A stretch of DNA of 37,285 nt from Eubacteriales bacterium (GTDB lineage Bacteria; Bacillota; Clostridia; Christensenellales; Aristaeellaceae), in assembly GCA_028701335.1 (NCBI GenBank), contig JAQVQY010000010.1, forward strand, positions 1-37,285, read 5' to 3'. Position 1 is the first letter of the stretch. Each line of letters starts with the position of its first letter. A model generated the notes under the pieces. It was not told the DNA's origin. It worked only from the letters and a program-made list of their open reading frames with translations, and searched no databases. Positions 9,737 through 18,216 of this stretch are shown here, piece after piece. The translations under genes and the position numbers were made by a program.

Positions 9737-10903
9737 TCAGGCAATTTGTGCAACCAAAGAGTCACTCACATGCCTCATGCCGATAGCGAAACCGCCCAGG
9801 ACACTTGCCTTTTCCTGCAGACTTGAAATTAGGATATTCGGCGGAAAAGGAACATGGTTGGACAAAAGATTCTTCCAATAAGGCGCCAAATATGGACCGA
9901 TGAGATCTCCCAGCCTTCCCCCGATCACAATGAGCTCCACGTTGATAACGGAAACGGCATTAACCAGCATAATCCCTATATGGCTTGCGATCCGCTCGAT
10001 GATTTCCTGTACGGCGGGCATTTTGTTCCGGTTACCGTCGATAAGGCTTCTGAAATCCTGGCCAATTCCAATCTTTGTCATGTCTTTCTGGATCGTGCTG
10101 CCCGATACGAGCATTTCCAAAACACCCTGCTCATCAAATTCGCTTCTTAAGTTGGATTTGCCCGGGACCATATAGCCAACCTCGCCGGCGGCGTTATTGA
10201 CGCCCCTGTACAGTTCGCCGCTTAGTATCAAGGCGGAACCAATACCCACACCATAACTCAGGTATAGAATATCCCTGTGGCCTTTGGCTACGCCTTTCCA
10301 TTTCTCGCCAATGGCGCCCAGATTAACGCTGTTTTCCACTACAACCGGCGCATCAAAGATAGACTTTATACATTTTACAATCCCGTCGATGTCAATGCTG
10401 GACATGAATGGGACGAGAATAAGCTTTCCGGTGTTGGGGTCCATGATGCCCGGCATGCCCAGGCTGAAGTATTTAATCTGTTCCGGCTTTACGCCGGCCT
10501 CCTTAACGGCCGTCAACGCCAGTTCAAGCAGCCGTTCTTCCACGATGTTTTCGCCGTCCAGCGCGTTATAGTCATGTTTTAGGTAAATCAGTTCCTTTCC
10601 CTCAAGGTCGGAAAGCATCACTCTGATCTGGGAACGCCCGATGTCTGAGCCGATGATGTACCCCCAAGTGGCGTTGAACTCAAGCAGTGTGGCTTTCCGT
10701 CCAACCTTGTTATCTCCGCTTCCGGCGATTTTCAGGTAATTGCTCTCAAGAAGTTTTTTTACGTTTGATGAAACGCTCGGGAAGCTGATATCAAGCTTCC
10801 TGGACAATTCCGCACGCGAAACGGGACCGTGCTTACGGACAAAATCCAAGATTACGGTGCGATTATGCACCCCAAGGGTCTCTGGAGTTCCCGGATTCAT
10901 CAT
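9737..10903 (-). CDS. ROK-family transcriptional regulator (NagC/XylR-like)
   Basis: N-terminal winged HTH (HGPVSRAELSRKLDISFPSVSSNVKKLLESNYL) plus ROK domain (GVGIGSALILSGELYRGVNNAAGEVGYM). Confidence 0.92.
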   Translation of the reverse strand: MMNPGTPETLGVHNRTVILDFVRKHGPVSRAELSRKLDISFPSVSSNVKKLLESNYLKIAGSGDNKVGRKATLLEFNATWGYIIGSDIGRSQIRVMLSDLEGKELIYLKHDYNALDGENIVEERLLELALTAVKEAGVKPEQIKYFSLGMPGIMDPNTGKLILVPFMSSIDIDGIVKCIKSIFDAPVVVENSVNLGAIGEKWKGVAKGHRDILYLSYGVGIGSALILSGELYRGVNNAAGEVGYMVPGKSNLRSEFDEQGVLEMLVSGSTIQKDMTKIGIGQDFRSLIDGNRNKMPAVQEIIERIASHIGIMLVNAVSVINVELIVIGGRLGDLIGPYLAPYWKNLLSNHVPFPPNILISSLQEKASVLGGFAIGMRHVSDSLVAQIA

Positions 10904-10919
10904 TCAACCATTCCTTAAT

Positions 10920-10966
10920 TTACTTAGTAATGTTTAATAAATAACACAAGCTGGAATTTCTGTCAA
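10920..10966 (-). promoter_or_regulatory. Putative ROK-gene promoter with overlapping inverted repeat
   Basis: Minus strand has perfect -35 TTGACA (10966-10961), AT-rich -10 zone, and inverted repeat TTAC-TTA-GTAA at 10920-10930 upstream of the start at 10903. Confidence 0.5.
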
Positions 10967-11609
10967 GCGTTTTTCCACAAAAAACAAAAGTCTCAGGCTT
11001 TGTTGGTAAATCGCCTGGATAACTTGGCGGCTTGTGAGATGGCGCAGAAAAGAGACGTGATTCCATTACCGAACAAAACTATAAATGGAGTGCAACCCAG
11101 GACGGTTCAGGCAGCCATAATAGACGGATGCATCACGCGACCCCACTGCCCCCGCATGCTAAAAACCCTTCCCCTGTCCATATATTTAATGTCCATTGTC
11201 TTTGGATAATAAATGCCGACAACATGGTTGATACATTCCGCCCGCTTCGCCAGGAAGCGGATCTGGCGGATATGACTTAACAGCCAAAACCGCTTGTCTT
11301 CGCTCCGCCGTGTTATACTGCAATATCTTGTTATGCGGTGAAATTCGTAATGACTGCCCGGAAAACAGAGAGATATTTTGTCTCAAAACGGCAAGACAGC
11401 AAACACCCGGAAAAGCCCGATTCATCAGTTTGTGATGATATCCGGATACAGTATCGCCATGAACCTTGGCGGATTGTTGAAGCTGCCTGATCACGCCTGT
11501 TCACAAAACACATAATGCACAGCCTCCCGCTTCCGTTCCTGATTGAAGGCACCAGGATTCGATGCTATGATGCGCCTATCTGCCCTTTTGGGGGCTTGGG
11601 GAGGCGGGC

Positions 11610-12464
11610 ATGCGGGAAGACGGAAATCAGGCCAGGGGGGCCGTATTTATCATGCTGGCCAGCGTGGCCTGGAGCTTTTCCGGGGTGCTGAGCAAGTGGG
11701 CGCCCTGGGGTCCTTTCTCCTTGGTGGGGGCGCGGGCGCTCATCGCGGCCCTGGTACTGGGCGCCTCCCGGGGAAGCTTTAAGCCAAAGTTCAGCAAGGG
11801 CACCTGGCTGGGCGCCGTGGGGGTGACGGCCACGTCCACGCTGTTTATCGTGGCCAACCGGCTTACCACTGCCGCCAACGCCATCGTGCTGCAATACGCC
11901 ATGCCCATCGTGGTGATTTTCGCCTGTTGGATCCTTTGGGGGCAAAAGCCGGGGAAAGCGGACATCCTGGCCACCATCCTGACCCTAGGCGGGGTACTTT
12001 TGTGCTTTATCGGCGGTTTTGGCCGAGGGAGCCTTCTGGGGGACAGCCTGGCGCTTTTGACGGCCTTCACCTTTGCCCTGGTGTTCTTCGCGGCCAGGCT
12101 TCCAGGTATTGACCCTCTTGACTACACCTACCTGGGCAACCTCTTAAGCGCGCTGTTCCTCTTTGCCATCCCTTTTGACAAGGCGTTTGTGATAAACCCC
12201 CGCGCAACCGTCAGCGTGCTGGCTATGGGGGCCAGCCTGTCCGGCGGGTATTGGTTTTTTACCGCGGGGATGCGCACCCAAGTGCACCCGGTGACCGCCT
12301 CCATCGTGGCGATGGTGGAGCCCGTGTTAAACCCGATGTGGGCCTTCATTTTTCTGGGGGAGGATCCGGGATCCTATTCCCTTCTTGGCGCCGCGCTGGT
12401 AATCCTGAGTGTCAGCCTCTACAGTGCGCTCAAAGCCCGCCAGGCGCGCGTGGCGGTGGAATAG
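11610..12464 (+). CDS. EamA/DMT-family transporter
   Basis: Two-repeat multi-TM protein: SVAWSFSGVLSKWAPWGPFSLVGARALIAALVL, C-terminal EPVLNPMWAFIFLGEDPGSYSLLGAALVILSV. Confidence 0.9.
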   Translation: MREDGNQARGAVFIMLASVAWSFSGVLSKWAPWGPFSLVGARALIAALVLGASRGSFKPKFSKGTWLGAVGVTATSTLFIVANRLTTAANAIVLQYAMPIVVIFACWILWGQKPGKADILATILTLGGVLLCFIGGFGRGSLLGDSLALLTAFTFALVFFAARLPGIDPLDYTYLGNLLSALFLFAIPFDKAFVINPRATVSVLAMGASLSGGYWFFTAGMRTQVHPVTASIVAMVEPVLNPMWAFIFLGEDPGSYSLLGAALVILSVSLYSALKARQARVAVE

Positions 12465-12467
12465 TGC

Positions 12468-12974
12468 TTATTTCTCCAGCTGCCTCAATAGCTCCCGCAT
12501 AAAGGCGGGCAGGTCGGCAGGCGCCCTTGAGGTAACAAAGCCGCCATCCACTACCACCTCGCTGTCCTCCCAGACTGCGCCGGCGTTCACCAGGTCATCC
12601 TTGATGGCGGTGGTGGAGGTGAGGCGTACGCCCTTTAGGACCCCGGCGGATACAGCTACCCAGCCGGCATGGCAGATCATGCCGATGGGCTTGCCGGCCT
12701 GCCTGAAAGTACGGACCAGTTCCAGCGCCGCCGGGTCCCGGCGGATCCTGTCCGGCGCGTAGCCGCCGGGTATCACCAGGGTGTCATAGTCCGCCACATT
12801 TACCATGGAATAAATCATGTCAGCCTTGGCCTTAAGCCCCGATTTGCCCTTGTATTCCACTGCCTCATGCCCGGCTACATCCACATGGTATCCGGCCTCC
12901 TGAAATCGGTAGTAGGGGTAGATGAACTCCTTCTCGTCAAAAAGGGAGTCCAGGAATATCAACGCTTTTTTCAT
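12468..12974 (-). CDS. DJ-1/PfpI family protein
   Basis: YDTLVIPGGYAPDRIRRD and IGMICHAGWVAVSAGVLKG, the PfpI nucleophile-elbow (ICHA). Confidence 0.9.
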   Translation of the reverse strand: MKKALIFLDSLFDEKEFIYPYYRFQEAGYHVDVAGHEAVEYKGKSGLKAKADMIYSMVNVADYDTLVIPGGYAPDRIRRDPAALELVRTFRQAGKPIGMICHAGWVAVSAGVLKGVRLTSTTAIKDDLVNAGAVWEDSEVVVDGGFVTSRAPADLPAFMRELLRQLEK

Positions 12975-13050
12975 TGAATTGCTCCTTTCGGTGTGCAGGG
13001 TCCGGGTGTTATGCCCTTGCTAGGTTATATACCCTTTGGACGCTGTCCGG

Positions 13051-13079
13051 TTGATTCGCCAATAAAAGCGCCTTATAAT
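13051..13079 (+). promoter_or_regulatory. Sigma-70-type promoter for the C69 peptidase gene
   Basis: TTGATT (13051-13056), 17-nt spacer, TATAAT (13074-13079), about 60 nt upstream of ATG. Confidence 0.7.
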
Positions 13080-13141
13080 AGGGCATCATACGAAATCATA
13101 CGGGTTTGGCAGGGGGCATCCCCCGGGGAGGAAGAGAGAGT

Positions 13142-14686
13142 ATGCGTAGGAGAACCTTTCGGCTGATTTCTGCCATGATGGCATCCCTTTCCCTGCTTGG
13201 CTTCTGTGTAAGCGCAATGGCTTGCACGGGGTTTTATGTGGGAAAGGATGCAAGTGCCAACGGCGCGGTGATGCTTGCCCGCACGGTGGATCTGCACCCG
13301 CTGGCCGCCATGTTTCGTGTGCTGGTGGTGGACCGGGTGGAAGACCAGCCAGGACAGCATCATACGGGGACACAGGGCTTCTCCTGGCCGCTGCCGGACA
13401 CCACCTTTAAATACACCTCCACGCCCATGGCCACCGGCATGGGCTTTGGCCGCTACGGATCCGCCTGCATGAATGAAATGGGCCTTGCCATCACCGGCAC
13501 GGTGACAGCCTACGCGCGCAAGGAGATCCGCCAGATGGACCCGGCGGTGGAAGGCGGGCTGTGCGAGGAGGTCATCCCGGAATTGATTGCCGCCAGCTGC
13601 GCTTCGGCAAGGGAGGGCGTTGCGCTGATAGGTAAAATCATGGCGGAACTGGGCAGCAGCGAGCAGAACATCATCATGCTGGCAGACGCCAATGAGGCAT
13701 GGTATGTGGAGACTTACACCGGCCATCAGTGGGCCGCTCTCCGGATGCCGGAGGACAAGGTGGCCGTGTTTGGCAACCAGTTCATGATCCGGTACCTTGA
13801 TCAGGATTCTGAAGGCGCTCTCTACTCCCCCGGGCTGTTCAAGGAGCCTGAGAAGGCGGGGCTGGCGGTATATGGCGAAGACGGCCGGATGGACATCTCC
13901 AGGACCTATGCCGGAAGTCTCTCTGACTATGGCAACCGGCGAACCTGGATCGGCCACAAGACGCTGGCTCCATCCACGGCGGGGGACTATGACATCAACA
14001 CCCAGTATGACCTGTTCTACACGCCGGATGACAAGGTGAGCGTCAAAGACCTGATGGCCCTGACGCGCAACCGCTTTGAGGGCACGCCATTTTCCCCGGA
14101 GGAAACGGGCCGGGGAGACCTGCGCGTCATTGGCACGGAATCCCAGGGCACGGCTCACATCCTGCAGGTGTTTGACGGCCTGCCCGCCGCTTTAAGTTGC
14201 GTGGGCTGGCAGTGCCTGGCCAATGCAGAGCACTCAGTATACCTGCCCATCTCCAATGTGGTAACGGACACCGCTGAAAGCTACAAAAGAGACAGCCTGG
14301 AACGAGGCTATCAGCCGGAGATGGCAAGCATCGCCTATAAGCGCCTGTGCGCCCTGGCGGAACAGGACCGCATGAACTATGGCGCCGGCGTCCGGGGCTA
14401 CTGGGACGGGATGGAAGAGAAACTGCTGGCAGAATACCCTGAGGTTCTCGCCAAAGCCGCAGATCTGTATGACAATTCTCCAAAGGACGCTGCCGCGCAT
14501 CTGACGGAATACACCGTCAGGACCCAGGAAAAAGCGTATGAGGACGCCAACACCCTGTTTGAGGAGCTGCTGTGGTATGTGATGGACCACACCGACACGC
14601 TGAAGTACAGCTTCAGCTACGACACCCTCACCATGGGCGAAATCCCCACACAAAAGCCCTTTGTGCCCATCCTTGCGCTTGAATAA
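13142..14686 (+). CDS. C69-family dipeptidase (PepD-like), secreted
   Basis: ATG at 13142 behind GGGGAGGAAG; signal peptide ending ...SAMA|CTGFYVGKDASANGAVMLARTVD places Cys at the new N-terminus as in C69 Ntn hydrolases. Confidence 0.88.
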   Translation: MRRRTFRLISAMMASLSLLGFCVSAMACTGFYVGKDASANGAVMLARTVDLHPLAAMFRVLVVDRVEDQPGQHHTGTQGFSWPLPDTTFKYTSTPMATGMGFGRYGSACMNEMGLAITGTVTAYARKEIRQMDPAVEGGLCEEVIPELIAASCASAREGVALIGKIMAELGSSEQNIIMLADANEAWYVETYTGHQWAALRMPEDKVAVFGNQFMIRYLDQDSEGALYSPGLFKEPEKAGLAVYGEDGRMDISRTYAGSLSDYGNRRTWIGHKTLAPSTAGDYDINTQYDLFYTPDDKVSVKDLMALTRNRFEGTPFSPEETGRGDLRVIGTESQGTAHILQVFDGLPAALSCVGWQCLANAEHSVYLPISNVVTDTAESYKRDSLERGYQPEMASIAYKRLCALAEQDRMNYGAGVRGYWDGMEEKLLAEYPEVLAKAADLYDNSPKDAAAHLTEYTVRTQEKAYEDANTLFEELLWYVMDHTDTLKYSFSYDTLTMGEIPTQKPFVPILALE

Positions 14687-14753
14687 GCCCATAGTTGTCC
14701 CTATGCGGGCTCCTGTGATAAGTTGGGTCTAACGAAATGAACGGAGGAACGCC

Positions 14754-15128
14754 ATGAAACCAATCCACGCCCCCAAAGCCCCGGCGGCGCTGGGCCCCTA
14801 TTCGGCCGCCATCGCCCATGACAAGCTGCTGTTCTGCTCGGGGCAGACGCCCATTGACCCCCAGACCTCTGAGCTGGTGCCCGGCGGCATCACGGAGCAG
14901 ACGGAGCAGGTCATCAAAAATCTGGCGGCCGTGCTGGAAGCCGCCGGCGCCGGGCTTAATGATGTCCTGAAAACCACCTGTTTTTTGGCGGATATGGGCG
15001 ACTTCGCCGCATTCAACTCCGTCTACGCCCGGCATTTTGTCTCAAAGCCCGCCCGCTCCACGGTGGCCGTCAAGGCCCTGCCAAAGGGCGCGCTGGTGGA
15101 GATCGAGCTGATCGCCAGGGCCGGGTGA
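14754..15128 (+). CDS. ridA: RidA family (YjgF/YER057c/UK114) protein
   Basis: ALGPYSAAIAHDKLLFCSGQTPIDPQT, KTTCFLADMGDFAAFNSVYARHF, RSTVAVKALPKGALVEIELIARAG. Confidence 0.93.
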   Translation: MKPIHAPKAPAALGPYSAAIAHDKLLFCSGQTPIDPQTSELVPGGITEQTEQVIKNLAAVLEAAGAGLNDVLKTTCFLADMGDFAAFNSVYARHFVSKPARSTVAVKALPKGALVEIELIARAG

Positions 15129-15207
15129 TGGCGGGGACCAGGCGCTCATCACCCGCGCCCTGCGCGACACAAAGGATAAGCGGCTGGCTGAACTGGGCCT
15201 GGACGCC

Positions 15208-15675
15208 TTGCACCAATTTGGCAGCCTGCGGGCGCTGTCCCGCCCACGGCTCAACAAAACCTTGGATTATCTGATCACCCAGGGGTACATCCGGCGGAAT
15301 TCCACTCACGGGGCGCTGGGTTTGAGCCAGCGCGCGCTGGATGTGCTGAGCAGCAATATCAAGGTATCCATTCCGGTAAAAACTGAGGATACGCCTGCTG
15401 TCCCCCAGCCTGAATCGAAAAGCGGCGCCGAAAAAAACGCGGGCAGCCCGCTTTTTGACGCGCTGAAAGCCGCGCGGCTTAGCATAGCTCAGGAGGAGGG
15501 CGTGCCGGCCTACATCGTTTTTTCCAACGCCAGCTTGAGGGACATGGCCAAAAAAGCGCCCAGGACGCCGGCGCAGTTCCGGAATGTCTCAGGCGTGGGC
15601 GATGTCAAGGCAGCCCGGTATGCGGAGGTTTTTCTGCGCGCCATCAAAGAGTTCGCGGCCCCGAAACAGATTTAA
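15208..15675 (+). CDS. RQC-like winged helix plus HRDC domain protein resembling the C-terminus of RecQ; helicase domains absent
   Basis: SLRALSRPRLNKTLDYLITQGYIRRN followed by HRDC SPLFDALKAARLSIAQEEGVPAYIVFSNASLRDMAKKAPRTPAQFRNVSGVGDVKAARYAEVFLRAI; frame stays open upstream (ALITRALRDTKDKRLAELGLDA) into ridA with no obvious start, so start (TTG 15208) is uncertain. Confidence 0.75.
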   Translation: MHQFGSLRALSRPRLNKTLDYLITQGYIRRNSTHGALGLSQRALDVLSSNIKVSIPVKTEDTPAVPQPESKSGAEKNAGSPLFDALKAARLSIAQEEGVPAYIVFSNASLRDMAKKAPRTPAQFRNVSGVGDVKAARYAEVFLRAIKEFAAPKQI

Positions 15676-15722
15676 GGATCCCTACCCCGCCTTCCCCGGG
15701 GTTTTAGCGCCGGGCGGGAGCG

Positions 15723-16765
15723 TCAGCGTTCCTCCTCCGCCTCGTTTCCGTCATGCCGGTGCCTGTGCTTCTGTAATTTGGCCAGGTGCCGGTGGGCGTG
15801 GGAATGGCTCATGGTGCGGCTGTGCATGGCCCCGCCATGCGTGTGCGTAAACGTATGGACGTGCGCGTGCGTGTGATTGACCATGAGGGTATCAATGACG
15901 GACAGGGCGGAGCCCGCCAGCATGATGAGCAGCGCCAGGGCATAATAAGCGCCAGGCGGTTCCCCCAGAACACAAAGGACAGGAGCGCGCCCACAAAGGG
16001 CGCGATGGCATAATACGCGCTGGTTTTCGCCGCGCCCAGTTCATACTGCGCCCTGACGTACAGGAAGATGCTCAGGCCGTAGGCGACGAAGCCCAGCAGG
16101 AGCGCCAGCCCCGCGAAGCGGGCCTGGGGAAACCGCTCGCCCCGTATGAGGGCTACGATACCTGAGCCAAGCCCTGAGAATATGCCCTTGAGTGTGACGA
16201 TCTGGTAGGTGTTCTTTGAGGATAGTTTCCTGGTGAAGTTGTTTTCAAAGCCCCAGCATACCGCGGACGCCAACACAAAAAGGGAGCCATAGGAAAACTG
16301 AAAGCTTGAGATGTCCTCAAAGGACAGGAGCATGCTGGCCAGCGTGATCAGGACGATCGCGGCCCACAGGCGGGGGGAAATGGCCTCGTTGAACACCAGC
16401 AGCGCGACAACTGACGTGGCGACGATTTCAAAGTTGTTAAGAAGCGCCGCGTTTGCCGCGGACGCGCCGATAAGGCCCTGCATCAGCAAAATGGGCGCTA
16501 TGATGTCCAGCAATATCATGCCTGTAACATACGGCATATCTTCCCGCGCCAGCTTTTGGGTTCCATTGGCGCGGTTTTTTCCGCCCAGGAGATAGATAAG
16601 CCCGATGCCGAGCCCTGCCCCCAGATAGAGCAGGGATGCCATTGTCGCCGGGCCCGCTTCCCTTAAAAGCAGTTTTGAAAAAGGCATGTTGAGCGCGTAC
16701 AGCACGGCCGCCAGGACCGCCCAGGCGATCGCGGCTGTCTTTGTACCGGTGCGTATCTCACTCAT
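15723..16765 (-). pseudogene. EamA/DMT transporter with His-rich C-terminal tail; apparent single-base frameshift near 15948-15958
   Basis: ORF 15809..16765 is EamA-like up to SFVFWGNRLA, then reads through non-family sequence; the other frame continues YYALALLIMLAGSALSVIDTLMVNHTHAHVHTFTHTHGG...HRHRHDGNEAEEER to 15723. Confidence 0.8.
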
Positions 16766-16818
16766 TAATTCAAATCACCCACAGCCCCGGCATCAGCGAA
16801 AGCCCTGGCACGATTGGA

Positions 16819-18108
16819 CTATTCGCCCGCCTCAAACCCGCAGGGCAAATATTCCGGCAGTATCCGGTCCACCTCCGTGTAATCCAGCCGGGCGAAGCGC
16901 AGCAGGCCGTTTTCGCATTCATGTGAGGCCACGCAGTCCCCGATGAGGGGAGCGGCATAGCGGATGAAGTCATCGGTCACGTCGGTGCCGCCGGGGGCGA
17001 TCCATCCGGCCGGGAGCCTGCGGGCGGCGTTGGCCATTTTGTGAAGGGGCACCGAGTCATAGCGCACCTCATAGGGGCTGTCGCTGACCCTTAGAATGGT
17101 AGCCATGATATCGCTCCTGCCCGACAGGCCCAGGCGCACCGCCTCCTGGCCCAGCCTCCGGGCCTCCTGGCGGTCCACGCCGGACGCTTCCAGGGAGCAG
17201 CCGCGCTGGAGGACCCCGGGCACCTGGCCGGTGGCCTGGCCCCGGGCGTTTAGCTTTTTGCTGTTCAACAGGTTCACCACCGTCTGCATGGCGGTGGTGC
17301 GGCTGGCGCCGTACTCCACATGGCCAAATCCGTCCACTTTGTGGCTCTGGGCATCGGTCATCAGGCTCTCTGGCACCACCGCGATCACCCGGCCCCAGCG
17401 TTTGAGCCCGTCATTGACCAGGTCGCACACCTCTTCCGCTGTGTGCCCGGCCTCGGGCAGGAACAGGAGCAGCGGCATTTCACGCCCGGGGTCCCCCAGG
17501 CGGGCGGCGGCGGTGATAAAGCCGGAATCCCGCCCCATAGCCTGCAGCACGCTCACGCACTCGGACGGCGCCATGGCGCGGTTCTCCTCCTCCACGTTTT
17601 TGATCAGGTTGGCCCAGTAGCGCGCGCAGGAGCCGTAGCCCGGCGTATGGTCAATGAGGGTGCGCGCCTCGTCCCCCAGGTCGTTGTCAATGGTCTTGGG
17701 CACGCCCACTACCTTCAGGTCATAGCCCGTCTCCTGGGCCAGGCGCGCCACCTTGTCCGCCGTGTCCATGGAATCATTGCCGCCGATATAGAAGAAGTAG
17801 CCCACGTCATGGGCACGGAACACCTCGATGATCCGGCGGTAGTCGGCTTCATAGCTGTCCTTTAGTTTATACCGGCAGGAGCCGGCGGCGGCGGACGGGG
17901 TGATCATCAGGCGATTAAGCTCCGCCTGATCCTGGCGCCCCAAATCAAAGAGATGCTCCAGCAGCACCCCCTCAATGCCGTGGCGGGCGGCAAACACCCT
18001 GCCCACCTGCCCGCTCTTGATGCATTCCTCCGCCACCCCCAAAAGTGACGCGTTGATCACCGGCGAAGGCCCGCCGGACTGGGCCACCAGGGCGTTCCTC
18101 ATAGCCAT
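16819..18108 (-). CDS. 6-phosphofructokinase, pyrophosphate-dependent type predicted
   Basis: GGPSPVINASL, YIGGNDSMDTADKVA, VGVPKTIDNDL, QAMGRDSGFITAAARL; likely ATG 18108 (MAMRNALVAQSGG) behind GGGAGG. Confidence 0.92.
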   Translation of the reverse strand: MAMRNALVAQSGGPSPVINASLLGVAEECIKSGQVGRVFAARHGIEGVLLEHLFDLGRQDQAELNRLMITPSAAAGSCRYKLKDSYEADYRRIIEVFRAHDVGYFFYIGGNDSMDTADKVARLAQETGYDLKVVGVPKTIDNDLGDEARTLIDHTPGYGSCARYWANLIKNVEEENRAMAPSECVSVLQAMGRDSGFITAAARLGDPGREMPLLLFLPEAGHTAEEVCDLVNDGLKRWGRVIAVVPESLMTDAQSHKVDGFGHVEYGASRTTAMQTVVNLLNSKKLNARGQATGQVPGVLQRGCSLEASGVDRQEARRLGQEAVRLGLSGRSDIMATILRVSDSPYEVRYDSVPLHKMANAARRLPAGWIAPGGTDVTDDFIRYAAPLIGDCVASHECENGLLRFARLDYTEVDRILPEYLPCGFEAGE

Positions 18109-18216
18109 AGGCCACCTCCCATATATGCTTGCCCACAATGTACCATGCCACGGGCCATATCTCAAATGAAAAACAGCTGGAAGCCCGCAAAAGCCCCCAG
18201 CCGGTATACATTTCCG

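Noticed and set aside
13073-14158. 361-aa minus-strand ORF
   Set aside because: Antisense to the C69 peptidase, which has signal peptide, promoter and family motifs.
14687-14712. Hairpin AGCCCATAG...CTATGCGGGCT after the C69 gene as a terminator
   Set aside because: Stem is bulged and no U-tract follows; too weak to call.
15670-15720. GC-rich inverted repeat CCCCGCC...GGGCGGG between convergent genes as a terminator
   Set aside because: Long loop and no clear U-tract at the stem end; left uncalled.
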